The notes beneath the pieces were generated by a model. That model ran no database searches, was not told the DNA's origin, and saw nothing but the letters and a program-made list of their open reading frames with translations. Below, piece after piece: positions 49,882 through 58,181 of a stretch of 64,000 nucleotides of DNA (position 1 is its first letter; each line of letters starts with the position of its first letter). This DNA is from Halopiger goleimassiliensis (GTDB taxonomy: Archaea; Halobacteriota; Halobacteria; Halobacteriales; Natrialbaceae), in the NCBI RefSeq assembly GCF_000455345.1, contig NZ_HG315690.1, positions 186,001-250,000 on the forward strand, in the 5' to 3' direction. Position numbers and translations under genes: made by a program.

Positions 49882-51141
49882 ATGTCCCAGCAGGTGGCGG
49901 ACGTCCAGGAGACGATCGCGATGTCTCCCGAGCCCGCAGCCCGGTTTACGGAGGTACCGCGGACCGAGCGGCGTCGGGTCTTCTTCTCGCTTCCGGACGA
50001 GGTCCAGAACGCGCTGGTCGCGGACATGAGCCGAGCCGAACTCGAGCAGTTCATCCAGCGACTCGATCCGGACGAGGTGACCGAGGTTCTCAGATTCGCC
50101 GACGAAGACACGCGCGAGTCGCTGCTCACCACGCTCGATGCAGAGCGCCGGGAGAAGACCGAATTTCTCCTGTCGTTCGACGCCGAGAGCGCGGCGGGGC
50201 TGATGAACCTCGAGTACGTCACCGTGGAGCGAACGCGGGACCTCTCGGAGGTCAGCGAACGGGTTCGACGGTTCGAAGAGCGTACGGGGAGCGTGCCGAC
50301 GATCTTCGTCACCGACGACGGCGAACTCGTGGGTGAACTCCCTGCCTCCTCGCTGGCGGTGGCGGATCACGACACGGAGACGATCGACGACTACCTCCAG
50401 GAGACGCCACGCGTCCGGTACGACCGCGAGGACGAGGATGTGGTCGAGGTGTTCATGCAGAACCGCGAACGGGCGGTCGCCGTCCTCGACGAGGAGGGCG
50501 ACATTCTCGGCGTCATCCACGCGGAGGACCTGCTGGCGATCCTCGAGGAGGCACAGGGCGAGACGCTCTACGAGTTCACGGGCGTTGCCGAGGAGGAGAG
50601 CGTCCTCGACGGGCCGATGGCGAAGGTGCGGCGGCGATACAAGTGGTTGATTCTCAACCTCGGAACGGCGTTTCTGGCCGCGGCGGTCGTCGGCCTCTTC
50701 GAGTCGACTATCGCCGCGGTGGCCATCCTGGCGGCGTACATGCCGGTCGTGGCCGGGATGGGTGGCAACGCCGGCACGCAGGCGATGGCCGTCACGGTGC
50801 GCGGAATTTCGCTGGACGAAGTGTCGCTCGAGACCGGCAAGCGGGTGATCTTCAACGAGGTCGTCGCCGGTGCGATCAACGGGCTGATCACCGGCGCGCT
50901 CGTGGCCGTGATCGCGATCGCGTTCTCCTACGCCGAGTTCAGCGTCCTGCTCGGCGCCGTGATCGGCATCTCGATGGTCGCCAATCTCGTCATCGCGGGC
51001 TTTTTCGGCGCGATCACGCCGTTGCTCCTCGAGCGGATCGGATACGATCCGGCCACGTCGGCGACGATCTTCATCACGACGGCGACGGACGTGCTGGGCT
51101 TTTTCGTCTTCCTCGGGTTGGCCGAGGCGATCCTGCTGTAA
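49882..51141 (+). CDS. mgtE: MgtE-type magnesium transporter
   Basis: Mg2+ channel/transporter of the plasma membrane. The 419-residue protein has an N-domain (VFFSLPDEVQNALVADMSRA), paired CBS domains (about 130-250: DDYLQETPRVRYDREDEDVV, AVAVLDEEGDILGVIHAEDL) and five C-terminal membrane helices. These include VAILAAYMPVVAGMGGNAGT and QAMAVTVRG, where the GGNAGxQ segment lines the pore, and PATSATIFITTATDVLGFFV. Start ATG 49882 (MSQQVADVQETIAM) is chosen over the longer frame at 49810. AT-rich AATTAATATT near 49788 may be the promoter. Confidence 0.95.
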   Translation: MSQQVADVQETIAMSPEPAARFTEVPRTERRRVFFSLPDEVQNALVADMSRAELEQFIQRLDPDEVTEVLRFADEDTRESLLTTLDAERREKTEFLLSFDAESAAGLMNLEYVTVERTRDLSEVSERVRRFEERTGSVPTIFVTDDGELVGELPASSLAVADHDTETIDDYLQETPRVRYDREDEDVVEVFMQNRERAVAVLDEEGDILGVIHAEDLLAILEEAQGETLYEFTGVAEEESVLDGPMAKVRRRYKWLILNLGTAFLAAAVVGLFESTIAAVAILAAYMPVVAGMGGNAGTQAMAVTVRGISLDEVSLETGKRVIFNEVVAGAINGLITGALVAVIAIAFSYAEFSVLLGAVIGISMVANLVIAGFFGAITPLLLERIGYDPATSATIFITTATDVLGFFVFLGLAEAILL

Positions 51142-51235
51142 CTCCCCTCGAGATCCGTGGCCGATTCGACACCGACCGGTTTCTGCCCGCGAGGTGGCCA
51201 AAAGACCATAGGGGTCGACCCACTGCCATCGTGGC

Positions 51236-52066
51236 ATGAACGGACTCGCTGGCAAGACGGCGGTCGTCACCGGTGCCGGGTCGGGAATCGGACGGGCGTC
51301 CGCCCACCGGTTCGCTGCGGAAGGTGCCAACGTCGTCGTGGCCGATATCGACGTCGAGAACGGCCGGGAGACCGCTGCCCGGATCGAGAACGCCGGCGGA
51401 AATGCGACCTTCGTGAAGGTGGACGTCTCCGATCTCGAGTCGGTTCGGCGGATGGTCTCGGTCGCGGTCGACACCTACGGCTCGCTGGATGTCGCCCACA
51501 ACAACGCCGGCATCCTCACCGACTTCGTGGAGACGACCGGCATCGCGGAGGAGCAGTGGGACCGGATCGTCGACGTCAACATGAAGGGTATCTGGGCGTG
51601 CATGAAGGCCGAACTCCCCGTGATGAAACGCCAGGGCCACGGCGCGATCGTCAATACGGCGTCGATGTCCGGTCTCGTCGGCATGCCGGGACTCTCGAGC
51701 TATTCGGCGAGCAAACACGGCGTCGTCGGGCTGACGAAGTCGGTCGCGCTCGAGTACGCCGACGCGGGGATTCGGGTCAACGCGATCGCACCCGGGCCGA
51801 CGAAGACGAACATCCAGTCCAGCATGCTCGGCGACTCCGGCGGGGCGTCGGTACTGGACCCGATCAGAAGGGTCGTCAGTGCGATCCGGTTCCTGCTTCG
51901 ACAGTGGCGGGCCGACTTCGATACGTCGGCGATGCGGGACGTGCCGATGGACCGGATCGCCGATCCCGAGGAGATGGCGGGCGTCGTGGCCTTCCTCTGT
52001 TCGTCCGACGCCTCCTACGTGACGGGCCACACGATCCCGGTCGACGGCGGGCAGGCGGCGGACTGA
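51236..52066 (+). CDS. SDR family oxidoreductase
   Basis: NAD(P)-dependent short-chain dehydrogenase. The 276 residues carry VVTGAGSGIGRASAHRFAAE (cofactor loop), VVVADIDVENGR (Asp-38-type acidic residue favours NAD), HNNAGI, catalytic Ser in VNTASMSG and YSASKHGVVG (Tyr and Lys). An insertion of about 35 residues before the end (VLDPIRRVVSAIRFLLRQWR) is longer than usual. Substrate unknown. Stands alone 95 bp after mgtE. Confidence 0.92.
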   Translation: MNGLAGKTAVVTGAGSGIGRASAHRFAAEGANVVVADIDVENGRETAARIENAGGNATFVKVDVSDLESVRRMVSVAVDTYGSLDVAHNNAGILTDFVETTGIAEEQWDRIVDVNMKGIWACMKAELPVMKRQGHGAIVNTASMSGLVGMPGLSSYSASKHGVVGLTKSVALEYADAGIRVNAIAPGPTKTNIQSSMLGDSGGASVLDPIRRVVSAIRFLLRQWRADFDTSAMRDVPMDRIADPEEMAGVVAFLCSSDASYVTGHTIPVDGGQAAD

Positions 52067-52106
52067 GCGATCCGGACGGTCGCCTCTCGAGCGTACTCCG
52101 GATCCG

Positions 52107-52295
52107 TTACCGACTGCTCGGCCCCAGTTCTTCGCGCTCGAGGCCCCGAAACGGGACGTCCTCGCCGAGTTCGAACAGGGTGGCGTGGCTGCACTCGTAA
52201 CACTCGAGGCTGACCGTCTCCCGATAGGTGAGGATACCGACGGCAGGGCTCTCGCAGAACGGGCACCGGAGCCATTCGTGTAACTCAGTTCCCAT
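52107..52295 (-). CDS. Small zinc-ribbon protein
   Basis: Protein of 62 residues with two CxxC pairs, LRCPFCESPAVGILTYRE and VSLECYECSHATLFELGE, forming a zinc ribbon. Similar tiny zinc-finger proteins are abundant and conserved in haloarchaea; most are uncharacterised, with some affecting motility or biofilm formation. Convergent with the SDR gene (40 bp apart). Confidence 0.82.
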   Translation of the reverse strand: MGTELHEWLRCPFCESPAVGILTYRETVSLECYECSHATLFELGEDVPFRGLEREELGPSSR

Positions 52296-52626
52296 ATCAC
52301 TACCCGTGACGGGCGACGGGATAATTCGTCTACCACACTATGCACCCATGAGCATCGATCGAGCCGACGATCGAGAGGAACTCTCCTTTCGTGGGCGATC
52401 TCCGACGGGATTGGCGTTTGGATCGGACCGACCGTGTCCGGTACCTTCCGCGACAGTTTGCCGTTCCGGCTCTACCTCCGCTCTCCCGGACGGACGAGAA
52501 CTACCGGTTTGGGTACCGACTCGCTCGAGTCCGGAGTTCGCCGGTCGGCAACGAACGGACGTCCGCTACGCTACCAGGACGATTGCTACTCGAGTACCCA
52601 CCCCTGGTGGGTGGCGAAATCGAAAA
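52296..52626. other. Intergenic region
   Basis: These 331 bases lie between two minus-strand zinc-ribbon genes. I see a hairpin just after the right-hand gene (annotated separately) and no reading frame with haloarchaeal composition. GC is lower than average, which fits non-coding or decayed DNA. Confidence 0.45.
52596..52612 (-). terminator. Hairpin after small zinc-ribbon gene
   Basis: ACCCACC (52596-52602) and GGTGGGT (52606-52612) form a perfect 7-bp stem with a 3-nt loop, 15 bp beyond the stop of the minus-strand gene at 52627. No T-run follows, so its role in termination is a guess. Confidence 0.35.
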
Positions 52627-52782
52627 TCAGGAGATACGGTGGAAGTCGCCGTTTCCACAGGTACAATCCGCCGAGACGCCGATGGGACGGATCGTTCCGT
52701 CGGGGAGCTGTTCGGAGACGAACACCGACTCACAGGCCCGACACTTCGCGACGACTTTCGAGACCGATTCTGATCTGCTCAT
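52627..52782 (-). CDS. Small zinc-ribbon protein
   Basis: Protein of 51 residues starting MSRSESVSKVVAKCRACESV with a CxxC pair, and a second pair in VSADCTCGNGDFHRIS (CxC). A zinc ribbon is likely. The frame is open to 52812, but MSRSES is the better start. Function unknown; a separate gene from the zinc ribbon at 52107 despite similar size. Confidence 0.72.
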   Translation of the reverse strand: MSRSESVSKVVAKCRACESVFVSEQLPDGTIRPIGVSADCTCGNGDFHRIS

Positions 52783-52878
52783 GGTATCACATTCGGCAGG
52801 TTCCCGTATCACGGTTGTTCCAATCTGCTTTGGAACCGCGATTGCTGAACTTCGTCGAAATCGAGCAACGTTCGAGGA

Positions 52879-52954
52879 GCATTCTCACTGCCGACGCCGA
52901 ACGAGAATCGCTGCTGGCATTCTCACTGCCGACGCCGAACGAGAATCGCTGCTG
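52879..52954. repeat. Perfect 38-bp tandem repeat, two copies, each with inverted-repeat ends
   Basis: 52879-52916 and 52917-52954 are identical 38-mers with no spacer. Within each unit ATTCTC and GAGAAT are complementary around a GC-rich middle (GCCGACGCCG), so each can fold into a hairpin. They lie in a non-coding 238-bp gap between the zinc-ribbon gene and the MaoC hydratase gene. Confidence 0.85.
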
Positions 52955-53020
52955 GGTGTGAAAGGCGAGAGCGACGGATCGAAAACCCAACGGAAAGGGT
53001 GGACGTACCGAGAAGCCACG

Positions 53021-53665
53021 TTACGCCTCGGGCGGTTCCTCGATGAGGACCACGGCTTCGCCGTCGATCACGGTTCGATCGTCCTCGGCTGTGACCGCCG
53101 TGCGGAGGCGATACCGGCGGTCGCCGAGGTCCTCGACGATCTCACACTCGGCCGTCACGATATCGCCGATCTCGACGGGAGCGTGGAACTCGAGGTCCTG
53201 GGAGAGATAGACGGTGAGGCCGGGCAACCGGGCGAGCGCTGCACTGATCGTTCCGGCAACGAGCGTACCGTGGGCGATCCGGCCGCCGAACTGGGTTTGG
53301 CCGGCGAACTCCTCCTCTAGGTGGAGGCGGTTCGTGTCGCCGGACACCTGGGCGAACGCGGAGACGTCCGCGTTCCGGATGGGTTTCGAAAAGCGGACGA
53401 AGTCGCCGACGCCGAGGGCCGCGTAGTCGTCGGTCGACCGTTCCAGCGTCCACCGTTCGTCTCCGTAGGAAACGTCGGAGACGTCGGGGTCGGTGACGGT
53501 GGCTTCGTCCAGCGGGCCAGGGTCGTCGGTGCTTCGCGGCGTCAATCCCATCGCTGCCAGGACGGCGTTGTTGGCTTCGACGTAGCTGTTGAGGACGTGT
53601 TTCGAGATGCTCGACCAGTTCGCAGTCGTGTCGGTAGCGTCGAACGGTGGGGACTGACTACTCAT
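53021..53665 (-). CDS. MaoC family (R)-enoyl-CoA hydratase
   Basis: Hot-dog-fold enzyme hydrating trans-2-enoyl-CoA to (R)-3-hydroxyacyl-CoA, a step that feeds polyhydroxyalkanoate (PHA) synthesis. The 214 residues contain an N-terminal extension of about 80 residues, then FSKPIRNADVSAFAQVSGDT and GRIAHGTLVAGTISAALARL, where Asp and His of the hydratase motif (DxxxxH) lie in SGDTNRLHLEEEFA. The frame is open to 53746; MSSQSPPFDATDT is the better start. The N-terminal part resembles PHA-linked haloarchaeal MaoC proteins. A ketoreductase is encoded at 56229. Confidence 0.9.
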   Translation of the reverse strand: MSSQSPPFDATDTTANWSSISKHVLNSYVEANNAVLAAMGLTPRSTDDPGPLDEATVTDPDVSDVSYGDERWTLERSTDDYAALGVGDFVRFSKPIRNADVSAFAQVSGDTNRLHLEEEFAGQTQFGGRIAHGTLVAGTISAALARLPGLTVYLSQDLEFHAPVEIGDIVTAECEIVEDLGDRRYRLRTAVTAEDDRTVIDGEAVVLIEEPPEA

Positions 53666-53863
53666 AGGTTGCAGCGGTGTTCCGGCGCTACGTACCGCTG
53701 TGTAGTACGGATACCGTAGTGACGGCCTTGGTCGCAACGCCAACACACGTTGGGAACACGGACGGAACGGTCAGCCCTCGCTGATCGTCGACGCCGTCTT
53801 GGGCGGGGAATCGACTGTCACTATCGAGTAACGCCTCCGGAACGCCGGATCAGGGTTCCCCGA

Positions 53864-54697
53864 TTACGCGGTCGGCGAAACGCTCGGCAGGAACGCCTCC
53901 GTGGCAGCGTTGAACGCGCGCGGTCGATCCTGGTTGACGAGGTGGCCCGCGTCGTCGAAGGTGAGACGCTGGCCGTCCGCGACGGCCGACGCGATCTCCT
54001 CCCCCTGGGCCTTGACGAGTGGTGCTTCCTGTTCGCCGTGGACCACCAGCGTCGGCGTCGTAACGTTGCCCAGGTCCGGTGGATCGAAGCGATACAGCGC
54101 GCCGAAGATCTTGCGGAACTCCTGGCGCGAGACTTCGCCGACCGCCTCGAGCGCCTCGGCGCGAACGGACGGATCGACCGAGAGCCACCGCTGGCCGGTC
54201 GTCGCCTGGATCGAGGTCAGCAGGGAGCGAAACGCCGTCTCCGAGTCGGTCATCGAAAGCGTCGTCGCAAGCGCGGGCAGCGGGGAGACGAACGGTTTCA
54301 GCCCCTGCGGAAGGTCGAGGGGCGGCATCGACCGAACCGCACCTGCGAGAATCGCCCCCGACGGCCCGTCGGGGTGGCGCTGGAGGTACTGCTGGACGAC
54401 CATCGATCCCAGCGAGAGGCCACAGAGGATCGGCGCTTCGATCTCGAGGTGGGCGAGCAACGTCTCGAGGTCGTCCGTGAACAGGTCGATCGAGTAGCGG
54501 TCGCGATCGGTCGCACCCGTCTGGCCGTGGCCGCGTACGTCCATGGTGACAACCTGGTAATCGTCGGCGAAGTACTCCACCTGGGGTCGCCAGGCCTGGC
54601 CGTTCATCCAGCCGCCGTGGACGAACACGAGCGGCGGGCCGTCGCCGGTCGTTTCGTACCAGAGCGTCCCGTCCTCGAGCGCGAGTTCTGCCATCAT
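53864..54697 (-). CDS. Alpha/beta hydrolase
   Basis: Hydrolase with the classic fold. The 277 residues have the oxyanion motif FVHGGWMNG, VTMDVRGHGQTG, nucleophile elbow GLSLGSM (Ser), and PTLVVHGEQEAPLV plus the general-base His in DDAGHLVNQDRP. Resembles 3-oxoadipate enol-lactonase and esterase groups; substrate not readable. ATG 54694 (second Met) is equally possible as start. Divergent from cbiA with 134 bp between the starts. Confidence 0.92.
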   Translation of the reverse strand: MMAELALEDGTLWYETTGDGPPLVFVHGGWMNGQAWRPQVEYFADDYQVVTMDVRGHGQTGATDRDRYSIDLFTDDLETLLAHLEIEAPILCGLSLGSMVVQQYLQRHPDGPSGAILAGAVRSMPPLDLPQGLKPFVSPLPALATTLSMTDSETAFRSLLTSIQATTGQRWLSVDPSVRAEALEAVGEVSRQEFRKIFGALYRFDPPDLGNVTTPTLVVHGEQEAPLVKAQGEEIASAVADGQRLTFDDAGHLVNQDRPRAFNAATEAFLPSVSPTA

Positions 54698-54831
54698 CCC
54701 TTCTGCGGGCGCGGCGTATTTATGCTGGTGGGTCGCCTCGCGGCTACCGGACGTGACCGCAGACCGACGGTTCGGGGGACCGCTTGGGGATCACCGACGG
54801 CTTCAAGTCGTGGTCTTCGAACGGATACACG

Positions 54832-56145
54832 ATGCAGGGATTCGTGCTCGGCGGCGTCAGTTCCGGCGTCGGGAAGACGGTCGCGACGCTGTCGATCGTG
54901 CAAGCGCTCGCGGACGCCGGCTACGACGTCCAGCCGGCGAAAGCGGGGCCGGACTTCATCGATCCCAGCCACCACGAGGCGGTCGCCGGACGGCCGTCTC
55001 GCACGCTCGACCTGTGGCTCTGTGGCGAAGAGGGGCTCCGGCGGAACTACCACCGCGGCGATGGCGACGTCTGCGTCGTCGAGGGCGTCATGGGGCTGTA
55101 CGACGGCGACGCCTCGAGCACGGCGATGGTCGCCGAGGCGCTCGGGCTTCCGGTGGTCCTGGTCGTGGACGCGAAGGCGGGCATGGAGAGCGTCGCGGCG
55201 ACCGCGCTCGGCTTCCGGGAGTACGCCGACGCGATCGGTCGCGACGTCGAGGTCGCCGGCATCGTCGCCCAGCGCGCCCACGGCGGCCGCCACGAGCGGG
55301 GGATTCGGGACGCCCTCCCGGAGGAACTGGACTATTTCGGCCGGATCCCGCCGACGCCGGATCTCGAGATTCCGGATCGACACCTCGGACTCGAGATGGG
55401 CGAGGAAGCGTCGCTGCCGATCGACGCGTTGCGGGACGCCGCGGAGACGCTCGAGGCAGAACGGTTGATGGAGGTCGCGACGGACGCGACTGCGCCCGAA
55501 TCCGTACCCGCGTCGCAGGGAACCGACGCCGTCGACGCCCGGATCGCCGTCGCGAGCGATGCCGCCTTCCGTTTCACCTATCCGGCGACGATCGAGCGGT
55601 TCCGCGAGCGGGCCGACCTCGTCACCTTCTCGCCCGTTGCGGGCGATCCGGTACCCGACTGTGACGGCGTCTATCTTCCAGGGGGGTACCCGGAACTACA
55701 CGCCGAGGCCCTCGAATCGTCGGGAACGCTGACGGAACTCGGCGAGCGTGCCAGCGAGGGGCTGCCTGTGCTGGGCGAGTGCGGCGGTCTGATGGCGATG
55801 AGCCAGTCGCTGACGACGGTCGACGGCGAGCGCCACGAGATGGCGGGGATCCTCCCTGCGGACGTGACGATGCACGATCGATACCAGGCGCTCGATCACG
55901 TCGAACTCGAGGCCCGCGACGAGACGCTGACGGCCGACGCGGGCGAGCGGGTGCGCGGCCACGAGTTCCACTACTCGAGCGCCGCCGTCGACGGCGACGC
56001 ACAGTTCGCGTTCCAGACGGTCCGCGGTGACGGAATCGACGGCGACCACGACGGCCTGACCGAGTACGACTCGCTGGGAACCTACACGCACGTCCACGCG
56101 GAAAGCAGCGCCTTCGATCGGTTCCTCGAGCGGCTCTCGGCGTGA
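54832..56145 (+). CDS. cbiA: Cobyrinate a,c-diamide synthase
   Basis: Amidates the a and c side chains of cobyrinate with glutamine and ATP in cobamide synthesis. The 437-residue protein begins MQGFVLGGVSSGVGKTVATL (P-loop), has AKAGPDFIDPSHHEAVAG and VVEGVMGLYDG (Walker-B-like), and a type 1 glutamine amidotransferase half with VLGECGGLMAMSQSL (nucleophile Cys) and GHEFHYSS (His). The frame opens at 54784, but family start is ATG 54832. A lone cobalamin gene here; cbiX is at 10709. Confidence 0.94.
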   Translation: MQGFVLGGVSSGVGKTVATLSIVQALADAGYDVQPAKAGPDFIDPSHHEAVAGRPSRTLDLWLCGEEGLRRNYHRGDGDVCVVEGVMGLYDGDASSTAMVAEALGLPVVLVVDAKAGMESVAATALGFREYADAIGRDVEVAGIVAQRAHGGRHERGIRDALPEELDYFGRIPPTPDLEIPDRHLGLEMGEEASLPIDALRDAAETLEAERLMEVATDATAPESVPASQGTDAVDARIAVASDAAFRFTYPATIERFRERADLVTFSPVAGDPVPDCDGVYLPGGYPELHAEALESSGTLTELGERASEGLPVLGECGGLMAMSQSLTTVDGERHEMAGILPADVTMHDRYQALDHVELEARDETLTADAGERVRGHEFHYSSAAVDGDAQFAFQTVRGDGIDGDHDGLTEYDSLGTYTHVHAESSAFDRFLERLSA

Positions 56146-56228
56146 TCCCGTATCCGGAACGTGACCGGTCGTCGTCTGTTGATACGGGGTTACAGAGTTA
56201 ACACGGAGGACGTGGTGACGTCAACTGC

Positions 56229-57011
56229 ATGTCCGAAACCGTCCAGCGACTCGAGCCTCTGGAGCGTCGGCCGTTAAGCGATCGCACCTGTCTCGTCACC
56301 GGGTCCTCGCGGGGGATCGGCCGCGAAATCGCGTTCGAACTCGCCCGCTGTGGCGCGGACGTCGCGGTCAACTATCGCTCCTCGGAGGAGCGCGCCCGCC
56401 AGGTGACCGAGACTATCGAGGCCAACGGCGAGACGGCCGTCCCCGTGCAGGCCGACGTCGCCGATCCGGAGGCCGTCGAACGGATGGCCGCCGAGGTACG
56501 GGACGAACTCGGCGAGATCGACGTCCTCGTCAACAACGCGGGGATCACCGTCGATCGCAAATTCGAGGAGATGACCTACGAGGACTGGCAGACGGTCATC
56601 GACGTCAACCTGAACGGGGCGTTCAACTGTACGAAGGCGTTCTACGAGGACATCAAAACCTCCGAGCACGGTCGCCTGATCAACATCTCGAGCGTCGTCG
56701 GCCAGCAGGGCAACTACGGGCAGGCCAACTACGCCACCTCGAAGGGCGGTCTCTTCGCGTTCACCCGAACGCTGGCGCTGGAACTCGCGAGTACGGGCTC
56801 GACGGCCAACTGCGTCGCGCCCGGTTTCACCGAGACGGACATGCTCGAGAAGGTGCCCGAACGGATCCAGGAGAAGATCCGCGAGGACATCCCGCTGGAT
56901 CGGTTCGCCGATCCCGAAGACGTGGTCGGGATGGTGCGCTTTCTCGCCAGCGACCACGCAGACTACATGACCGGCCAGGTGATCGGCATCAACGGCGGGA
57001 TGGAGTGGTGA
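56229..57011 (+). CDS. SDR-type 3-oxoacyl reductase (FabG/PhaB-like)
   Basis: Reduces a 3-oxoacyl thioester with NAD(P)H. The 260 residues have CLVTGSSRGIGREIAFELAR, VNYRSSEERARQV (basic residue after second strand favours NADP), VLVNNAGITVDRKFEEM, catalytic Ser in NISSVVGQQGNYGQ, YATSKGG (Tyr, Lys) and IGINGGMEW at the C-terminus. The NAGIT-D and QxGN-GQ-YA patterns match PhaB, the acetoacetyl-CoA reductase of PHA synthesis, and the MaoC gene nearby fits that. FabG-type fatty-acid use is unlikely in archaea. Confidence 0.9.
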   Translation: MSETVQRLEPLERRPLSDRTCLVTGSSRGIGREIAFELARCGADVAVNYRSSEERARQVTETIEANGETAVPVQADVADPEAVERMAAEVRDELGEIDVLVNNAGITVDRKFEEMTYEDWQTVIDVNLNGAFNCTKAFYEDIKTSEHGRLINISSVVGQQGNYGQANYATSKGGLFAFTRTLALELASTGSTANCVAPGFTETDMLEKVPERIQEKIREDIPLDRFADPEDVVGMVRFLASDHADYMTGQVIGINGGMEW

Positions 57012-57122
57012 CCGCCGGCGGCCCGCTTGCTCTCGCCCGTCGGCCCGGCCGTTCGCTGCGGGCCGGCGAACCCCTCGCCGCTTTCACAACCGGTTTGACC
57101 GGTCGGCGGTTTGGGCCACGAC

Positions 57123-58058
57123 GTGAAGGGGGCAGACCTCGAGGTGACGCCGGTCGTCGCGCTCGCGTTCGCCGTCTTCGCCGCGAGCACGAGCGCGATC
57201 CTCGTTCGCTGGAGTCAGGCCCCCAGTTCGGTCGCCGCCTTCTACCGCGTGCTGTTCACGACGGCGATGGTCGCGCCCGTCGCGCTCTACGCTCACCGCG
57301 AGGAGTTCGCCCGCCTCTCCGGGCGTGACCTGGCGTTCGCGGTCGTCGCGGGCGTCGCCCTCGCGATCCACTTCGCCGCCTGGTTCGAGAGCCTGAATCA
57401 CACGAGCGTCGCCGCGAGCGTCACGCTCGTCCAGAGTCAGCCGGTCTTCGTGGCGATCGGTGCTGCACTCGTCCTCGGCGAGCGCGTCGACGGCGTCACC
57501 GTCGCGGGAATCGGCATCGCCATCGTCGGCGCGGCGGCCATGTCGCTCGGCGACGCCGGGGAAGCGCCCCTGTCGGACGCGACGATGTACGGCAACGCGC
57601 TCGCGATCCTCGGGGCGATCACCGTCGCCGGCTACGTCCTCGCGGGCCGGTCGATCCGCCAGCGGGTCTCCCTGTTTCCCTACGTGACCGTCGTCTACAC
57701 CGCCTGCGCGCTGACGCTGCTGGCCGTCGTCGGCGTCCAGGGGCACGAGTACGTCGCGTATCCGACCCGCGAGTGGCTGCTGTTTCTCGGAATGGCCGTC
57801 GGCCCCGGCGTCTTCGGCCACACCGTCGTCAACTGGACCCTGAAACACCTCGAGTCGGTCGTGGTCAGCGTCGCCTGGCTGGGCGAACCGGTCGGTGCGA
57901 CGATTCTGGCGCTGCTCCTGCTCGCCGAGGTGCCCGACGCGATCACCGTCGTCGGTGGACTCGTCGTCCTTACGGGGATCTACGTGACGACCATCCGTCG
58001 GGAACGCAGGACGTCGCCACCGACGGACGGCGACGTTCGATCGGCCAGACGGGACTGA
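57123..58058 (+). CDS. DMT-superfamily transporter (EamA domains)
   Basis: Protein of 311 residues with ten membrane helices made of two EamA repeats: VTPVVALAFAVFAASTSAIL, RWSQAPSSVAAFYRVLFTTA and ALAIHFAAWFESLNHTSVAA in the first, GNALAILGAITVAGYVLAGR and VVSVAWLGEPVGATILALLL in the second. Exports or takes up a metabolite such as an amino acid, nucleotide sugar or drug. GTG 57123 is preferred to the TTG at 57111. Follows the ketoreductase by 112 bp. Confidence 0.9.
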   Translation: MKGADLEVTPVVALAFAVFAASTSAILVRWSQAPSSVAAFYRVLFTTAMVAPVALYAHREEFARLSGRDLAFAVVAGVALAIHFAAWFESLNHTSVAASVTLVQSQPVFVAIGAALVLGERVDGVTVAGIGIAIVGAAAMSLGDAGEAPLSDATMYGNALAILGAITVAGYVLAGRSIRQRVSLFPYVTVVYTACALTLLAVVGVQGHEYVAYPTREWLLFLGMAVGPGVFGHTVVNWTLKHLESVVVSVAWLGEPVGATILALLLLAEVPDAITVVGGLVVLTGIYVTTIRRERRTSPPTDGDVRSARRD

Positions 58059-58082
58059 CGACGGCCGCGCCGACTGCCGTGA

Positions 58083-58181
58083 TCAGAGCGATCGACGGTA
58101 CCGGACGAACTCGTGGTCGCCATCGTCGGCTCGTCTCCGATCGATTTCGACGTAGCCGGAGCGCTGGTAGAGCGCTCGAGC
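58083..58181 (-). pseudogene. C-terminal remnant of a GNAT acetyltransferase
   Basis: The minus strand here encodes ALYQRSGYVEIDRRRADDGD and ends FVRYRRSL before TGA 58083-58085. LYxRxGYxExxR and the closing basic tail are the last strand and tail of GNAT N-acetyltransferases. It is in the same frame as the TrmB gene and separated from it by TrmB's own stop codon (58182-58184). The acetyl-CoA-binding part is missing. It looks like the stump of a gene whose front was replaced by TrmB. Confidence 0.6.

Noticed and set aside
52228-52773. Plus-strand 181-codon frame over the zinc-ribbon genes
   Set aside because: Antisense to two zinc-ribbon genes, no family resemblance, lower GC bias.
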